Below, piece by piece: positions 1 through 8,254 of a DNA stretch of 64,000 nucleotides. Each line of letters begins with the position of its first letter. Position 1 is the first letter of the stretch. This DNA is from CAZIQY01 sp964541605 (GTDB lineage Bacteria; Desulfobacterota; Syntrophia; Syntrophales; UBA2185), in the NCBI GenBank assembly GCA_964541605.1, contig CAZIQY010000001.1, positions 1-64,000 on the forward strand, in the 5' to 3' direction. The translations under genes were made by a program, and so were the position numbers. The notes beneath the pieces are model-generated. The model was not told where the DNA came from, searched no databases, and saw nothing but the letters and a program-made list of their open reading frames with translations.

Positions 1-7
1 TTTCTAA

Positions 8-796
8 TCAATTGGTTGGATGTGATTTATTGCCTCCAAGGTGTCGAAGTTGGGTGGCCTCTTGTCTGGTTTCATAACGACAGTGGTGGACCTGTTCGTT
101 CTTGAGTACGCCCCAGAAGCTTTCCATAGGGGCGTTGTCGTAGCAATTTCCTTTCCGGCTCATGGACGCCCTCATTCCGAAGCGGTCAAGCAACAGGGTA
201 TATTCCCGGGCGCAATACTGGCTGCCACGATCCGAGTGATGAATCAGACCTGTTGCCGGTCGCTTGGCGGCTATGGCCCTCAAGAGGGACTGGTTGACCA
301 GGTTCTTCGTCATACGATCTGACATGGCATAACCAACAAGTTCTCCGGTAAAAAGATCCTTATGACCGGCAAGATACAGCCAGCCTTCCCCTGTGGGAAT
401 ATAAGTTATATCCGTCAGCCAGATCTGGTTCGGCGCGGATGCCTCAAATTTCTGATCCAGCAGATTTTCCGCCACGGGCAGAGAATGCCGAGAGTCAGTC
501 GTTGCCTTGAAACGCCGTTTTTGCCGACAACGCAGGCCAAGCTTCCGGCGAATCCGCTTGATCCGGTGAACCCCAACGACAACTCCGTTATCAGCCAAAT
601 CTCGCTGTAAGCGCTCCGGGCCATATGTCTGACGCGTCCGTTTATGAGCAGCGCGGATCTCCAATTCCAGTCTCATCTCCTCCCGCTGCCGTATGGTAAG
701 TGGACGTTTGATCCAGGCATAGTATCCACTTGCAGTCACCTCCAGCACACGGCACAGAAGCGCAACGCAATAGGCGAGTCGCAACTCCCTGATCAC
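8..796 (-). CDS. IS3-family transposase OrfB, C-terminus truncated
   Basis: This is the catalytic half of an IS3 transposase, 262 aa, with an N-terminal HTH_21-like region (about residues 30-95) and an rve/DDE integrase core. The DDE triad is visible as D129 (in LTDITYI), D189 (in HHSDRGSQY) and E225 (in NAPMESFWG). It begins with GTG inside a GTGA overlap with the OrfA stop, but is more likely made as an OrfAB fusion by -1 frameshifting upstream. After QEAT (about residue 248) the sequence departs from the family and stops 14 codons later, so roughly 30-40 C-terminal residues are lost. It may therefore be inactive. Confidence 0.9.
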   Translation of the reverse strand: MIRELRLAYCVALLCRVLEVTASGYYAWIKRPLTIRQREEMRLELEIRAAHKRTRQTYGPERLQRDLADNGVVVGVHRIKRIRRKLGLRCRQKRRFKATTDSRHSLPVAENLLDQKFEASAPNQIWLTDITYIPTGEGWLYLAGHKDLFTGELVGYAMSDRMTKNLVNQSLLRAIAAKRPATGLIHHSDRGSQYCAREYTLLLDRFGMRASMSRKGNCYDNAPMESFWGVLKNEQVHHCRYETRQEATQLRHLGGNKSHPTN

Positions 797-1113
797 CGCG
801 TACCTTGCAGCGACTCCTTGGCAAAGTACGCGGCCGCTTTTTTTAAGATATCCCGCTCCATCTTCGCCAGAGACAGCTCCCGTTTAACTTTCGCCAATTC
901 CCTTTCAATCTCTGTGAGGGGACGTTGCCCCTTGCCAATCTTGCCGAGATGACCCGTTTTAGAAACCCTTATCCAGTGTTCTAACGTTGATTTTGGCAGA
1001 GACAGACGTTTCGATGTCTCCAGTACCGATAAGCCTCCATCCGTTGTCATCTTTACCGCTTCCTCACGAAACTCTTGCGTGTAACGCCCGTTTGGTATCC
1101 TTTCCATTTTCAC
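793..1113 (-). CDS. IS3-family transposase OrfA (HTH_Tnp_1)
   Basis: A 106-aa DNA-binding protein of the transposase_8/HTH_Tnp_1 family. It has an N-terminal helix-turn-helix (about residues 10-55, with the motif YTQEFREEAVKM) followed by a leucine-zipper-like coiled coil (about 65-95) that normally drives OrfA/OrfAB oligomerization. The end of the frame carries the family signature ERDILKKAAAYFAKES, where the frameshift run lies. The gene lies 38 bp inside the proposed left end of the element, as expected. Confidence 0.9.
   Translation of the reverse strand: MKMERIPNGRYTQEFREEAVKMTTDGGLSVLETSKRLSLPKSTLEHWIRVSKTGHLGKIGKGQRPLTEIERELAKVKRELSLAKMERDILKKAAAYFAKESLQGTR
838..844 (-). other. -1 ribosomal frameshift site of the IS3 element
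   Basis: On the minus strand seven consecutive A residues are read as TTA AAA AAA GCG in the OrfA frame, giving a canonical A_AAA_AAA slippery heptamer. A -1 slip moves into the OrfB frame with no stop before the OrfB GTG, yielding the residues SGRVLCQGVAARYAVIRE at the join. This is the standard mechanism for making OrfAB in the IS3 family; use here is inferred. Confidence 0.75.
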
Positions 1114-1433
1114 ACCTCCGTCTTAGTTTCTTACCTAAACATTGGTGTCCATATTTTTCAACCTATCATAATTCCCTGCTTGACTAACTGTGACAATATT
1201 ATGGATGAATGCGTCATCTTTTTGACAGATTGCCAATATTTTTCTCCCCCTGTACGACGCGGAATCATTTCCTGATTCATTCGGAGGAAGGCGATTAGAT
1301 TTCGAAGCCTCAATGCCGGCAAAGTTGGCGGGGTAAGCTGCTACAAGTATAAATCGTTAAGGAAATCGAACATATTTATAGACATCATTGATGTTCATTA
1401 CTCCAAGAAAATCATATAATATTCAAGTTTTTC

Positions 1434-1461
1434 TTGACACAAAACATTTTTTTTGCATACA
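1434..1461 (+). promoter_or_regulatory. Probable sigma-70 promoter for fumarase
   Basis: A perfect -35 hexamer TTGACA (1434-1439) is followed at 16-17 bp by a weak -10 region (CATACA, 1456-1461). It lies about 160 bp upstream of the fumarase ATG. The rest of 1152-1621 shows no convincing gene. The insertion sequence ends about 280 bp upstream, so the promoter appears intact. Confidence 0.45.
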
Positions 1462-1621
1462 CTCCTCCCCACAGAAAACGGCATAGGAAAAGACTCCGGA
1501 TTGCAGGCACGCGAGAACCAGTGCGCGAAGAATACAGAACATCACCTTAAACGCTACGTTTCACTGTGCTATATTGCAGACGGAGTTTCACCGAAGTCGG
1601 CAATGAAAGGAGAAAACTGTT

Positions 1622-3241
1622 ATGGCTACACCTGAATTCAAGTACCAGGATCCGTTCCCCCTCGGACCCGACAACACCAAGTATCGCCTTCTGACCAAGG
1701 AGGGGGTATCGGTTGCCAATTTTGAAGGGAAGGAAATATTGAAAATCGATCCGGCAGCACTCACCAACCTCGCCAACCAGGCGATGCGGGATGTTTCGTT
1801 CCTCCTGCGGCCCGAGCATAACGAGATGGTCGCCAAGATCCTTACCGACCCGGAGGCATCTATGAATGAAAAGGGCGTTGCCATCGCCATGCTGCGCAAC
1901 GCGGAAGTTGCTGCCAAATTCGTGCTGCCTCTTTGTCAGGACACCGGTACGGCCACCATCGTCGGCAAGAAGGGACAGCAGGTCTGGACTGGTGCGAAGG
2001 ACGAGGAGTATCTCTCCAAAGGAGTCTACAAGACCTATACAGAGGAGAATCTCCGCTACTCTCAGACCATAGCGCTCGATATGTATAAAGAGGCCAACAC
2101 AGGGACCAACATGCCGCCCCAGATCGATATCTACGCCACCGAGGGCATGGAGTACAAGTTCCTTTTTGTTGCCAAGGGAGGCGGCTCAGCAAATAAAACC
2201 ATGCTTTATCAGGAAACAAAGGCGCTTCTCACCCCGGCCAATCTCGTGAAGTACCTAACGGAAAAGATGAAGTCTTTAGGGACCGCTGCCTGCCCGCCAT
2301 ACCACATTGCCTTTGTAGTAGGTGGCACGAGCGCGGAAGGGTGTCTGAAGACAGTAAAGCTTGCATCAGCCAAGTACTATGACAGCCTTCCAACCAAAGG
2401 GAACGACCAGGGCCAGGCGTTCCGCGATCTGGAGTTGGAAAAGGCATTGACAGAAGCGGCTCAGAAGCTTGGAATCGGCGCACAGTTCGGCGGGAAGTAC
2501 TTGGCACACGACATTCGCGTTGTCCGTCTGCCGCGTCATGGCGCCTCCTGCCCGGTTGGAATGGGGGTATCCTGTTCCGCTGACCGCAATGTCAAAGCAA
2601 AAATCAACAAAGACGGTATCTGGATCGAGGAACTGGATACAAACCCCGGCCGTCTTATCCCCGATGCGTACCGCCGCAAGCACGAAGCTGGCGTGAAGAT
2701 CGACCTTAACAGACCAATGAAGGAGATACTGGCCGATCTGACCAAGTATCCCGTCTCTACAATGCTCATGCTTACCGGCACAATCGTTGTCGGCAGAGAC
2801 ATCGCCCATGCCAAATTCAAGGAGATCATCGATGCCGGCAAGCCGGTCCCCGAATATCTCCTGAAACACCCGATCTACTATGCCGGTCCGGCGAAACAGC
2901 CGAAGGACAAGCCATCGGGTTCCTTCGGTCCGACCACAGCCGGCCGTATGGATTCCTACGTCGATCTGCTCCAGTCCAAGGGTGCTGCGCTTATTATGAT
3001 CGCAAAAGGAAACAGGAGCCAGCAGGTGACGGACGCCTGTAAGAAACATGGCGGTTTCTATCTCGGTTCTATCGGCGGTCCCGCGGCGCTTCTTGCTGAG
3101 GAGAACATCAAAAAGGTTGAGTGTATTGACTTCCCCGAACTCGGTATGGAAGCGGTATGGAAGATTGAGGTTGTTGACTTCCCCGCATTCATTCTCGTAG
3201 ACGACAAGGGAAATGACTTCTATAAGCAGTTAGGCTGCTAA
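1622..3241 (+). CDS. fumA: Fumarate hydratase, class I (4Fe-4S, fused alpha/beta type)
   Basis: Reversibly hydrates fumarate to malate in the cytoplasm. The 539-aa length matches the single-chain class I fumarases, with the alpha-like region (about residues 45-320) followed by the beta-like region (about 330-539). The three [4Fe-4S] ligands are visible as C105 (PLCQDTGT), C224 (AACPPYH) and C318 (GVSCSADR), the same numbering known for E. coli FumA. The C-terminus carries [27 protein letters not shown] lies 9 nt before the ATG. It is monocistronic, with its own promoter and terminator, and supplies malate for the malate dehydrogenase at 17289. A short relic of a second fumarase lies at 13532. 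Oxygen-sensitive fumarase fits an anaerobe. Confidence 0.97.
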   Translation: MATPEFKYQDPFPLGPDNTKYRLLTKEGVSVANFEGKEILKIDPAALTNLANQAMRDVSFLLRPEHNEMVAKILTDPEASMNEKGVAIAMLRNAEVAAKFVLPLCQDTGTATIVGKKGQQVWTGAKDEEYLSKGVYKTYTEENLRYSQTIALDMYKEANTGTNMPPQIDIYATEGMEYKFLFVAKGGGSANKTMLYQETKALLTPANLVKYLTEKMKSLGTAACPPYHIAFVVGGTSAEGCLKTVKLASAKYYDSLPTKGNDQGQAFRDLELEKALTEAAQKLGIGAQFGGKYLAHDIRVVRLPRHGASCPVGMGVSCSADRNVKAKINKDGIWIEELDTNPGRLIPDAYRRKHEAGVKIDLNRPMKEILADLTKYPVSTMLMLTGTIVVGRDIAHAKFKEIIDAGKPVPEYLLKHPIYYAGPAKQPKDKPSGSFGPTTAGRMDSYVDLLQSKGAALIMIAKGNRSQQVTDACKKHGGFYLGSIGGPAALLAEENIKKVECIDFPELGMEAVWKIEVVDFPAFILVDDKGNDFYKQLGC

Positions 3242-3253
3242 TATCGACAAACG

Positions 3254-3292
3254 AATCCCCCGGTTGCAGAAGCGGCCGGGGGATTTTTTTTG
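3254..3292 (+). terminator. Rho-independent terminator after fumarase
   Basis: A 10-bp stem AATCCCCCGG / CCGGGGGATT around a 10-11 nt loop is followed directly by a T-run, starting 12 bp after the stop codon. Confidence 0.9.
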
Positions 3293-3294
3293 TG

Positions 3295-3901
3295 AGATTT
3301 TGATTCGATTTTTTTGCCCATTAAAATTAATTGTCGGAAGCGCATAGGAATCGAACCTTGCGTGTTAATAAATTAACTCTGTATAATCAATAATTTATAA
3401 TTCGAGATTGCGTCAAGTTAAAGATTTCACAAAAAGCTGAAGCACAACGCAGCATATGTAATATTGACGAATTCGTTACACATCTGCGAAAGCAGGATCC
3501 TTCCGTCGTTCTGCCTATAAAGTTTTTTGTATGTCGCCAATAAGGCACGGTATTTGCAGAACATACCTGCGTTCTCATCGATTTATTATTCACTCTCAGT
3601 CACTTTACTCCACCTCTGTCGCGCGCGATTCTCGAAATTGATAAAATCACCATATACCGGTTGGATGAGGGAAAAAGCGACGGTATTAAGCGTCGACAGG
3701 CAATAGGAAATACCCGCATCCATGGTTGCCATCGTATTGAGCAACAGAGCTGGTGCAGCGAAAACTATCCGGTAAAAAAATATGGAAGGAAAGGGGGTGC
3801 AGCAATTTTCAAACCTAAACATCAACCACACAAACGGAATGAGAAGAAGACGTATAAAAGACTGGAAAGACAAATCAAAAAACAAAGGGGGATATGAAGA
3901 A
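3295..3901. other. Intergenic region without a supported gene
   Basis: About 600 bp, AT-rich at the left. Open frames here are short, lack ribosome binding sites and resemble nothing I recognise. The only structured items are a tRNA-3'-end-like string at 3336-3363 and the strong ribosome binding site of the next gene (AAAGGGGG, 3884-3891). A promoter for the Cache gene is presumably here but I cannot place it. Confidence 0.6.
3336..3363 (-). other. tRNA 3'-end-like fragment
   Basis: Read on the minus strand, GGTTCGATTCC followed by TATGCGCTTCC has the look of a T-arm plus acceptor 3' strand. The rest of a tRNA is absent, and only three of five T-stem pairs form if TTCGATT is taken as the loop. 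It could be a degenerate tRNA scar or an attachment-site remnant, or chance. Confidence 0.25.
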
Positions 3902-4351
3902 ATGAAAAAAGTTATAGCGCTCATTCTCGTGAGCTTCTTCCTGGCGGGGATTGTATATGCCGCCGGTAAAGGCACAAAAAAGGAAGCCATAGCGATGGTG
4001 GATAAGGCGGTTTCGTACTTCAAGGCAAATGGAAAGGGAGCAGCCTTCACGGCATTTGATAACCAAAAGGGAAAATTTGTAAAAGACGATCTGTATATCT
4101 ATGTTGTCGATATGAAAGGGGACATTGTATCCCATGGCGCGAATAAAAAACTGATAGGGCAGCATTTCATCGATATTAAAGACGCCGACGGAAAGCTTTT
4201 TTTCAGAGAGATTCTCAATGTGGCCAAAGCGAAAGGAAGCGGTTGGGTTGACTATAAGTGGACAAATCCCATATCGAAAAAGGTGGAGCCGAAGTCAGCG
4301 TATGTCAAAAAATCCGGCGACTACGTATTTTGCTGTGGTGTATACAAGTAG
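3902..4351 (+). CDS. Periplasmic single-Cache domain protein
   Basis: A 149-aa exported protein: Sec signal peptide (MKKVIALILVSFFLAGIVYAAG, cleavage near residue 21), then one Cache domain (about residues 28-148) of the sCache_2 type, recognisable by KGKFVKDDLYIYVVDMKGDIVSHG and the closing WTNPISKKVEPKSAYV segment. It has no transmembrane or signalling domain of its own. Cache domains bind small ligands such as organic acids. The ATG was chosen for its spacing from AAAGGGGG; longer in-frame starts would place a non-secretory extension before the signal peptide. It sits 73 bp upstream of a chemoreceptor, separated by a strong stem-loop, so it may present ligand to it. The substrate is unknown. 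Confidence 0.85.
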   Translation: MKKVIALILVSFFLAGIVYAAGKGTKKEAIAMVDKAVSYFKANGKGAAFTAFDNQKGKFVKDDLYIYVVDMKGDIVSHGANKKLIGQHFIDIKDADGKLFFREILNVAKAKGSGWVDYKWTNPISKKVEPKSAYVKKSGDYVFCCGVYK

Positions 4352-4361
4352 GCGTATGAAA

Positions 4362-4397
4362 ATTGGTCAGATAGGCCTTCTCGCCTGTCTGACCAAT
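4362..4397. other. Intercistronic stem-loop
   Basis: A 14-bp stem ATTGGTCAGATAGG / CCTGTCTGACCAAT with one mismatch or wobble pair and an 8-nt loop lies between the Cache gene and the chemoreceptor gene. No T-run follows on the plus strand, so it is more likely an mRNA-processing or stabilising hairpin, or a partial terminator, than a strong terminator. Confidence 0.7.
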
Positions 4398-4424
4398 TCT
4401 ATGCAAAAAAAAGGGAGGGTTGAC

Positions 4425-6029
4425 GTGAAAAAAGTTATCAGAAATCTTAAGATGGCAAAAAAAATGATGTTGCTCCCGTCGGTCGTCTTCATATTCCTCA
4501 TGGTTCTGTCATATGGGGCCTATGATGGGCTTTCGAATCAAAAGACGGCCATTGAGGACATATTTAACAACCGTTTTAAAGTATACCAGGATTCCGCGGA
4601 CATGATCAAGAAAATCGGGAATGTCCATGCAAATATCTATAAGATCATCAGTTGGGTTAATGCACAATATGATGACCAGAAGATACAGGCGCTCGCTAAA
4701 GAACAGACAGCTACCCTGGAAAAGACCATTGTGCAGGTACAAAACATATTGAAATCAAGCGCTCTCACGGCTGAAGAGAAGAAACTCTTTCAAAAGACCC
4801 TTGATGATCTATTAGAGTATCAAAAGCCGGCTATGGGTGTGATGACTGTTGGTTCGTCCGATGCGGGCGCAGCCACAATGTTCATGGGCACCTCGGATGA
4901 TAAATACCAGATCCTCAACCAGACACTGGAGGAACTCCTGCTCCTCGAAAACAAGTTGAGCAAGGAAAAGTACGATTCATCCATCAGCAGCTTCAATGCG
5001 GTGATGAGGACGTTTGCGATCGTACTGGTCGTTGCCATTATGCTATCGGTGATGATCAACATTTTTATTACCAGGCTCATTACCCAGCCGATCAAGGAGA
5101 CCATTGAAGTCATTAAAAAGGTGGCCGAGGGTGATCTTACCCAAGAGATCGACATCGATTCAAAGGACGAGATCGGCGAACTCGCTTCATCCATCAATAC
5201 CATGCGGACAAAGATGGGTGAGGCCGTCGGGCAATCTCTTTCGATTTCACAGATTCTTTCGGATTCATCTTCCCGCCAGGCTGCTGCGCTCGAGGAGACC
5301 TCAGCTTCCATGGATGAAATGGCCTCCATGACGAAGCAAAACGCAAGCAATACGGGAGAGGCCAACAAGCTGATGGTGGCGGCGAAGCAATCGATTGAAA
5401 AGGCAAATGTTTCCATGTCCGATTTGACCACATCGATGAAAGAGATCGCTTCCGCGAGTGAGCAGACCCAGAAGATCATAAAGAGTATTGATGAAGTAGC
5501 CTTCCAGACCAATCTGCTGGCTCTGAATGCGGCAGTGGAGGCCGCCCGGGCTGGTGAGGCTGGCGCGGGCTTTGCTGTAGTTGCCGATGAAGTCAGAAAT
5601 CTTGCCATGCGTGCAACCGATTCCGCCAAGAATACGGCGTTCCTGATCGCGGATATTGTCAACAAGGTCAAGGGCGGAGAAACCCTGGTGTCCATTACAA
5701 ATAACGTATTCAGTGAAGTAACGGTGAGTTCGACAAAAGTCGTTCAGTTGATGGGGGAAATTGCTGCGGCATCTCAGGAACAATCCCAGGGGATAGACCA
5801 GGTCAACAATGCAATGGGCGAGATGAACAGGGTTACCCAGCAGAATGCCGCCAATGCTGAGGAATTGGCTGCCGTGATGGGCATGTTCAAGGCGAATAAC
5901 GGCAAGGGACAGATCCGGGTGGAGAAAGCATCACTGGACAGAAGACTGACAAAAAAACTGCTCCCCGGGCAATTTAACCAGGTCAGCCCTGAAGAGGTTC
6001 TGCCCCTTAAGGGAGGGGCTTTTGCCTGA
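4425..6029 (+). CDS. Methyl-accepting chemotaxis protein (HAMP + MA domains)
   Basis: A 534-aa transmembrane chemoreceptor. TM1 is about residues 13-34, followed by a helical periplasmic sensor of the 4HB type (about 35-190), TM2 (about 195-217), HAMP (about 218-270, ITQPIKETIEVI...) and the cytoplasmic signalling domain, whose conserved tip (ALNAAVEAARAGEAGAGFAVVADE and following) lies at about 366-394. The C-terminus lacks a CheR-binding NWETF-type pentapeptide. The GTG start was chosen because AGGGAGGG lies 5 nt upstream and TM1 then follows a short basic leader. It would signal to CheA/CheW encoded elsewhere. Ligand unknown; the adjacent periplasmic Cache protein is a candidate partner. 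Confidence 0.93.
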   Translation: MKKVIRNLKMAKKMMLLPSVVFIFLMVLSYGAYDGLSNQKTAIEDIFNNRFKVYQDSADMIKKIGNVHANIYKIISWVNAQYDDQKIQALAKEQTATLEKTIVQVQNILKSSALTAEEKKLFQKTLDDLLEYQKPAMGVMTVGSSDAGAATMFMGTSDDKYQILNQTLEELLLLENKLSKEKYDSSISSFNAVMRTFAIVLVVAIMLSVMINIFITRLITQPIKETIEVIKKVAEGDLTQEIDIDSKDEIGELASSINTMRTKMGEAVGQSLSISQILSDSSSRQAAALEETSASMDEMASMTKQNASNTGEANKLMVAAKQSIEKANVSMSDLTTSMKEIASASEQTQKIIKSIDEVAFQTNLLALNAAVEAARAGEAGAGFAVVADEVRNLAMRATDSAKNTAFLIADIVNKVKGGETLVSITNNVFSEVTVSSTKVVQLMGEIAAASQEQSQGIDQVNNAMGEMNRVTQQNAANAEELAAVMGMFKANNGKGQIRVEKASLDRRLTKKLLPGQFNQVSPEEVLPLKGGAFA

Positions 6030-6124
6030 TTTCTGAACATTAAAAGGAAAATACGATATTCCCCGGAGGCTCGAATAATTTTCTTTCTGCAACATGCAAA
6101 AGCTTTCAACAAATGTATAAAACT

Positions 6125-6154
6125 CTTGACAGTAAGGGGAATATATTTATATAT
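6125..6154 (+). promoter_or_regulatory. Strong sigma-70 promoter for the ABM-domain gene
   Basis: TTGACA (6125-6130), an 18-bp spacer, then TATATT (6149-6154). The predicted start is about 65 nt upstream of the ATG, and the leader ends in a strong GAGGAGGTGAG ribosome binding site. Confidence 0.7.
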
Positions 6155-6226
6155 TGGAGCTGTGCAATGCGGATGAGGGAAGTCGTAAACAAAATTCAGT
6201 GCGTCCAGAGATGAGGAGGTGAGAAA

Positions 6227-6517
6227 ATGATGGTAAAAATTCTGATCAAGAGGAAAGTGTCTGCGGATAAAGCAGCAAAATTATCGGATTTAGTCAAACA
6301 GTTGAGGTCTCTCGTCATCAAGCAGCCCGGTTATGTGTCAGGGGAATCCTTGAAGAATCTCGCAAAACTGGATGAATATCTTGTGATCAGTACCTGGGAA
6401 AGCATCGACGCCTGGAAGGCATGGCTGGCCAGCAAAGAAAGAGCGACCGTTCAACAGCAGATCGACGCTTTGCTGGGAGAAAAAACGGAATATGAAGCAT
6501 ATCAATATCGTTTCTAA
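6227..6517 (+). CDS. ABM-domain (antibiotic biosynthesis monooxygenase-like) small protein
   Basis: A 96-aa cytoplasmic protein with a single dimeric alpha/beta-barrel ABM domain covering almost the whole chain; typical elements are QPGYVSGES and the VISTWESIDAWKAWLAS strand-helix. Family members include quinol monooxygenases, haem-degrading IsdG-like enzymes and many proteins of unknown role. I see no residue set that fixes the function, and an oxygenase role is doubtful in an anaerobe. Start choice between two consecutive ATGs (6227, 6230) is open. It is a one-gene unit with its own strong promoter and terminator, which suggests independent, possibly high expression. Confidence 0.8.
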   Translation: MMVKILIKRKVSADKAAKLSDLVKQLRSLVIKQPGYVSGESLKNLAKLDEYLVISTWESIDAWKAWLASKERATVQQQIDALLGEKTEYEAYQYRF

Positions 6518-6592
6518 ATAAGATTAAACATATGTTATGTTTGTTTAGAAAACGTTTAAAAAACTTACATTAAAACAACAGATTTTCTGATC

Positions 6593-6643
6593 GAGACCTC
6601 ATGAGCATCATGATGATCGTGATTCATGAGGTTTCAGATTTTT
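6593..6643 (+). terminator. Rho-independent terminator after the ABM-domain gene
   Basis: GAGACCTCATGA pairs with TCATGAGGTTTC (one G-T pair) around a 19-nt loop and is followed by TTTTT. It lies about 75 bp after the stop codon. Confidence 0.75.
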
Positions 6644-6784
6644 CCAGCCGCAGAAAATACTTTCACATCGAAATAATGCCCCATCTTACTGTCCCTTCCT
6701 CATATATTTACCCTCACCATATCCCGCGTGAAAGAAACCTTGACCGGATACGGGACGCACCTTGCAGAAATTTACAGAAAACAG

Positions 6785-6813
6785 TTGACAGAACCACTTT
6801 AGGGTGATATGAA
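6785..6813 (+). promoter_or_regulatory. Possible promoter of the sucCD operon
   Basis: TTGACA (6785-6790), 17-bp spacer, TATGAA (6808-6813). This would give a leader of about 225 nt before sucC. The remainder of 6644-7043 shows no gene. I saw no clear riboswitch in the leader. Confidence 0.4.
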
Positions 6814-7043
6814 ACCCCACTAATTCATGTATACCACAACTATCATCAGACATCTTATCAACCAAGGAAGGGCAATTGGGCTTTATTTCAAAGTGATCGT
6901 ACAATCTCCTGGAAAAATGAAATCAAATCTTTCTCCCCATTGTAATCGGATTTGTTCATCTTTTCAGGATGTAATTGATAATTAGAAATTTTTGACCTTA
7001 TGAAGTCGTCAAAATTATAAACTAAAAGGATTGGAGGTTAATA

Positions 7044-8210
7044 ATGAAGATTCACGAATATCAGGCTAAAAGTCTCTTGCGGGCATACAATGTTCCGGTA
7101 CCCAATGGTGATGTCGCAGACACACCTGAAAAGGCTCGAGAAATTGCCACTTCCCTGAACAAGGTGTCTATCGTAAAGGCCCAGATACACGCCGGCGGGC
7201 GAGGAAAGGGAGGAGGAGTAAAGATAGCCAAAACCCCTGGTGACGCCTTTAACGCAGCAAAGGCCATCCTCGGTATGCAACTGGTTACGCACCAGACCGG
7301 CCCGGAAGGGATCAAGGTACAGAAGGTTCTGGTTGAAGAAACATCCAATATCAAGAAAGAGCTTTATCTTGGTATGGTAGTGGATCGCGCGCGCGACAAG
7401 GAGTGCGTCGTTTTTATGGCATCGGAAGCCGGCGGAATGGAAATCGAGGTGGTAGCAAAAAACACCCCTGAAAAAATTATCAAGTGTGCCGTTCCCCCCG
7501 CAGTGGGATTCAGCGCCTTTGAAGGCAGAAAGCTCGCCTATGGGCTGGGATTGACCGATAAGGCATTGGGCGCTCAGTTTGCTAACATCGCAAAAGGACT
7601 GTATCAGCTCTTTATAGACAAGGATGCCTCTCTCGTAGAAATCAACCCCCTGGTCCTCACCGCAGAGGGAAATCTCATCGCCGTCGATGCCAAGATAAAT
7701 TTTGACGATGACGGACTTTTCCGCCATCCGGAAATCAAGGAACTGAGAGACGAAAATGAAGAAGATCCTCTCGAAGTGATCGCCAAAAATGCAGGCGTCA
7801 ATTATATCAAGCTCGATGGAAATATCGCATGTATGGTCAATGGCGCAGGTCTGGCCATGACGACGATGGACCTCATCAAGATGGCGGGAGGCGAACCGGC
7901 CAATTTCCTCGATGTCGGCGGCGGCGCCAACCCCGACCAGATCGAAAAAGCCTTTAAAATCCTCACTGCCGACCCCAACGTGAAAGCCATTCTTGTTAAC
8001 ATTTTCGGTGGAATACTGCGTTGCGACCGTGTGGCAAACGGTATCATCCAGGCAGCCAAAAACATCGATATGAAACTGCCCATGGTGATCAGACTTCAGG
8101 GAACCAATGTGGATGAAGGCAAGAAACTTCTGAAGGAATCGGGTCTGAAATTCACCGTAGCCGATGGTCTCTATGAAGCGGCTGAAAAGGTTGTGGCATT
8201 ACTTAAATAA
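7044..8210 (+). CDS. sucC: Succinyl-CoA ligase (ADP-forming), beta subunit
   Basis: With SucD it converts succinyl-CoA plus ADP and phosphate to succinate, CoA and ATP, the substrate-level phosphorylation step of propionate oxidation. The 388-aa length is standard. It has an N-terminal ATP-grasp domain (about residues 1-240, opening MKIHEYQAKSLL, with HAGGRGKGGGVK) and a C-terminal CoA-ligase-like domain with the GGGANPDQIEKAF and NIFGGILRCD segments. GGAGG lies 7 nt before the ATG. sucD follows after 44 bp, so the two are co-transcribed. Confidence 0.97.
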   Translation: MKIHEYQAKSLLRAYNVPVPNGDVADTPEKAREIATSLNKVSIVKAQIHAGGRGKGGGVKIAKTPGDAFNAAKAILGMQLVTHQTGPEGIKVQKVLVEETSNIKKELYLGMVVDRARDKECVVFMASEAGGMEIEVVAKNTPEKIIKCAVPPAVGFSAFEGRKLAYGLGLTDKALGAQFANIAKGLYQLFIDKDASLVEINPLVLTAEGNLIAVDAKINFDDDGLFRHPEIKELRDENEEDPLEVIAKNAGVNYIKLDGNIACMVNGAGLAMTTMDLIKMAGGEPANFLDVGGGANPDQIEKAFKILTADPNVKAILVNIFGGILRCDRVANGIIQAAKNIDMKLPMVIRLQGTNVDEGKKLLKESGLKFTVADGLYEAAEKVVALLK

Positions 8211-8254
8211 AATAACAATATAGCATATAAATTCAAAGAAAGGGTGAGTTGAAC

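Larger units (their letters stand above)
1..1151 (-). mobile_element. IS3-family insertion sequence, 3' part missing
   Basis: Two overlapping transposase frames on the minus strand, joined by an A7 slippery run, define an IS3-family element. Its left (5') terminus is probably near 1151, where the minus strand reads TGGACACC, a TG-starting end typical of this family. The right end is absent: the second frame leaves the family sequence shortly after its catalytic glutamate, near position 50, and no matching terminal repeat is seen before position 1. Either the element is truncated or the window begins at an assembly junction inside a repeat. Target-site duplication cannot be judged. Confidence 0.85.

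Noticed and set aside
3387..3593. Possible 68-aa minus-strand gene after fumarase
   Set aside because: No ribosome binding site, no domain and an odd composition in an AT-rich spacer.
4362..4397. Hairpin between the Cache gene and the chemoreceptor gene as a terminator
   Set aside because: No T-run follows on the plus strand and only four T on the minus strand, so it is listed as a stem-loop only.
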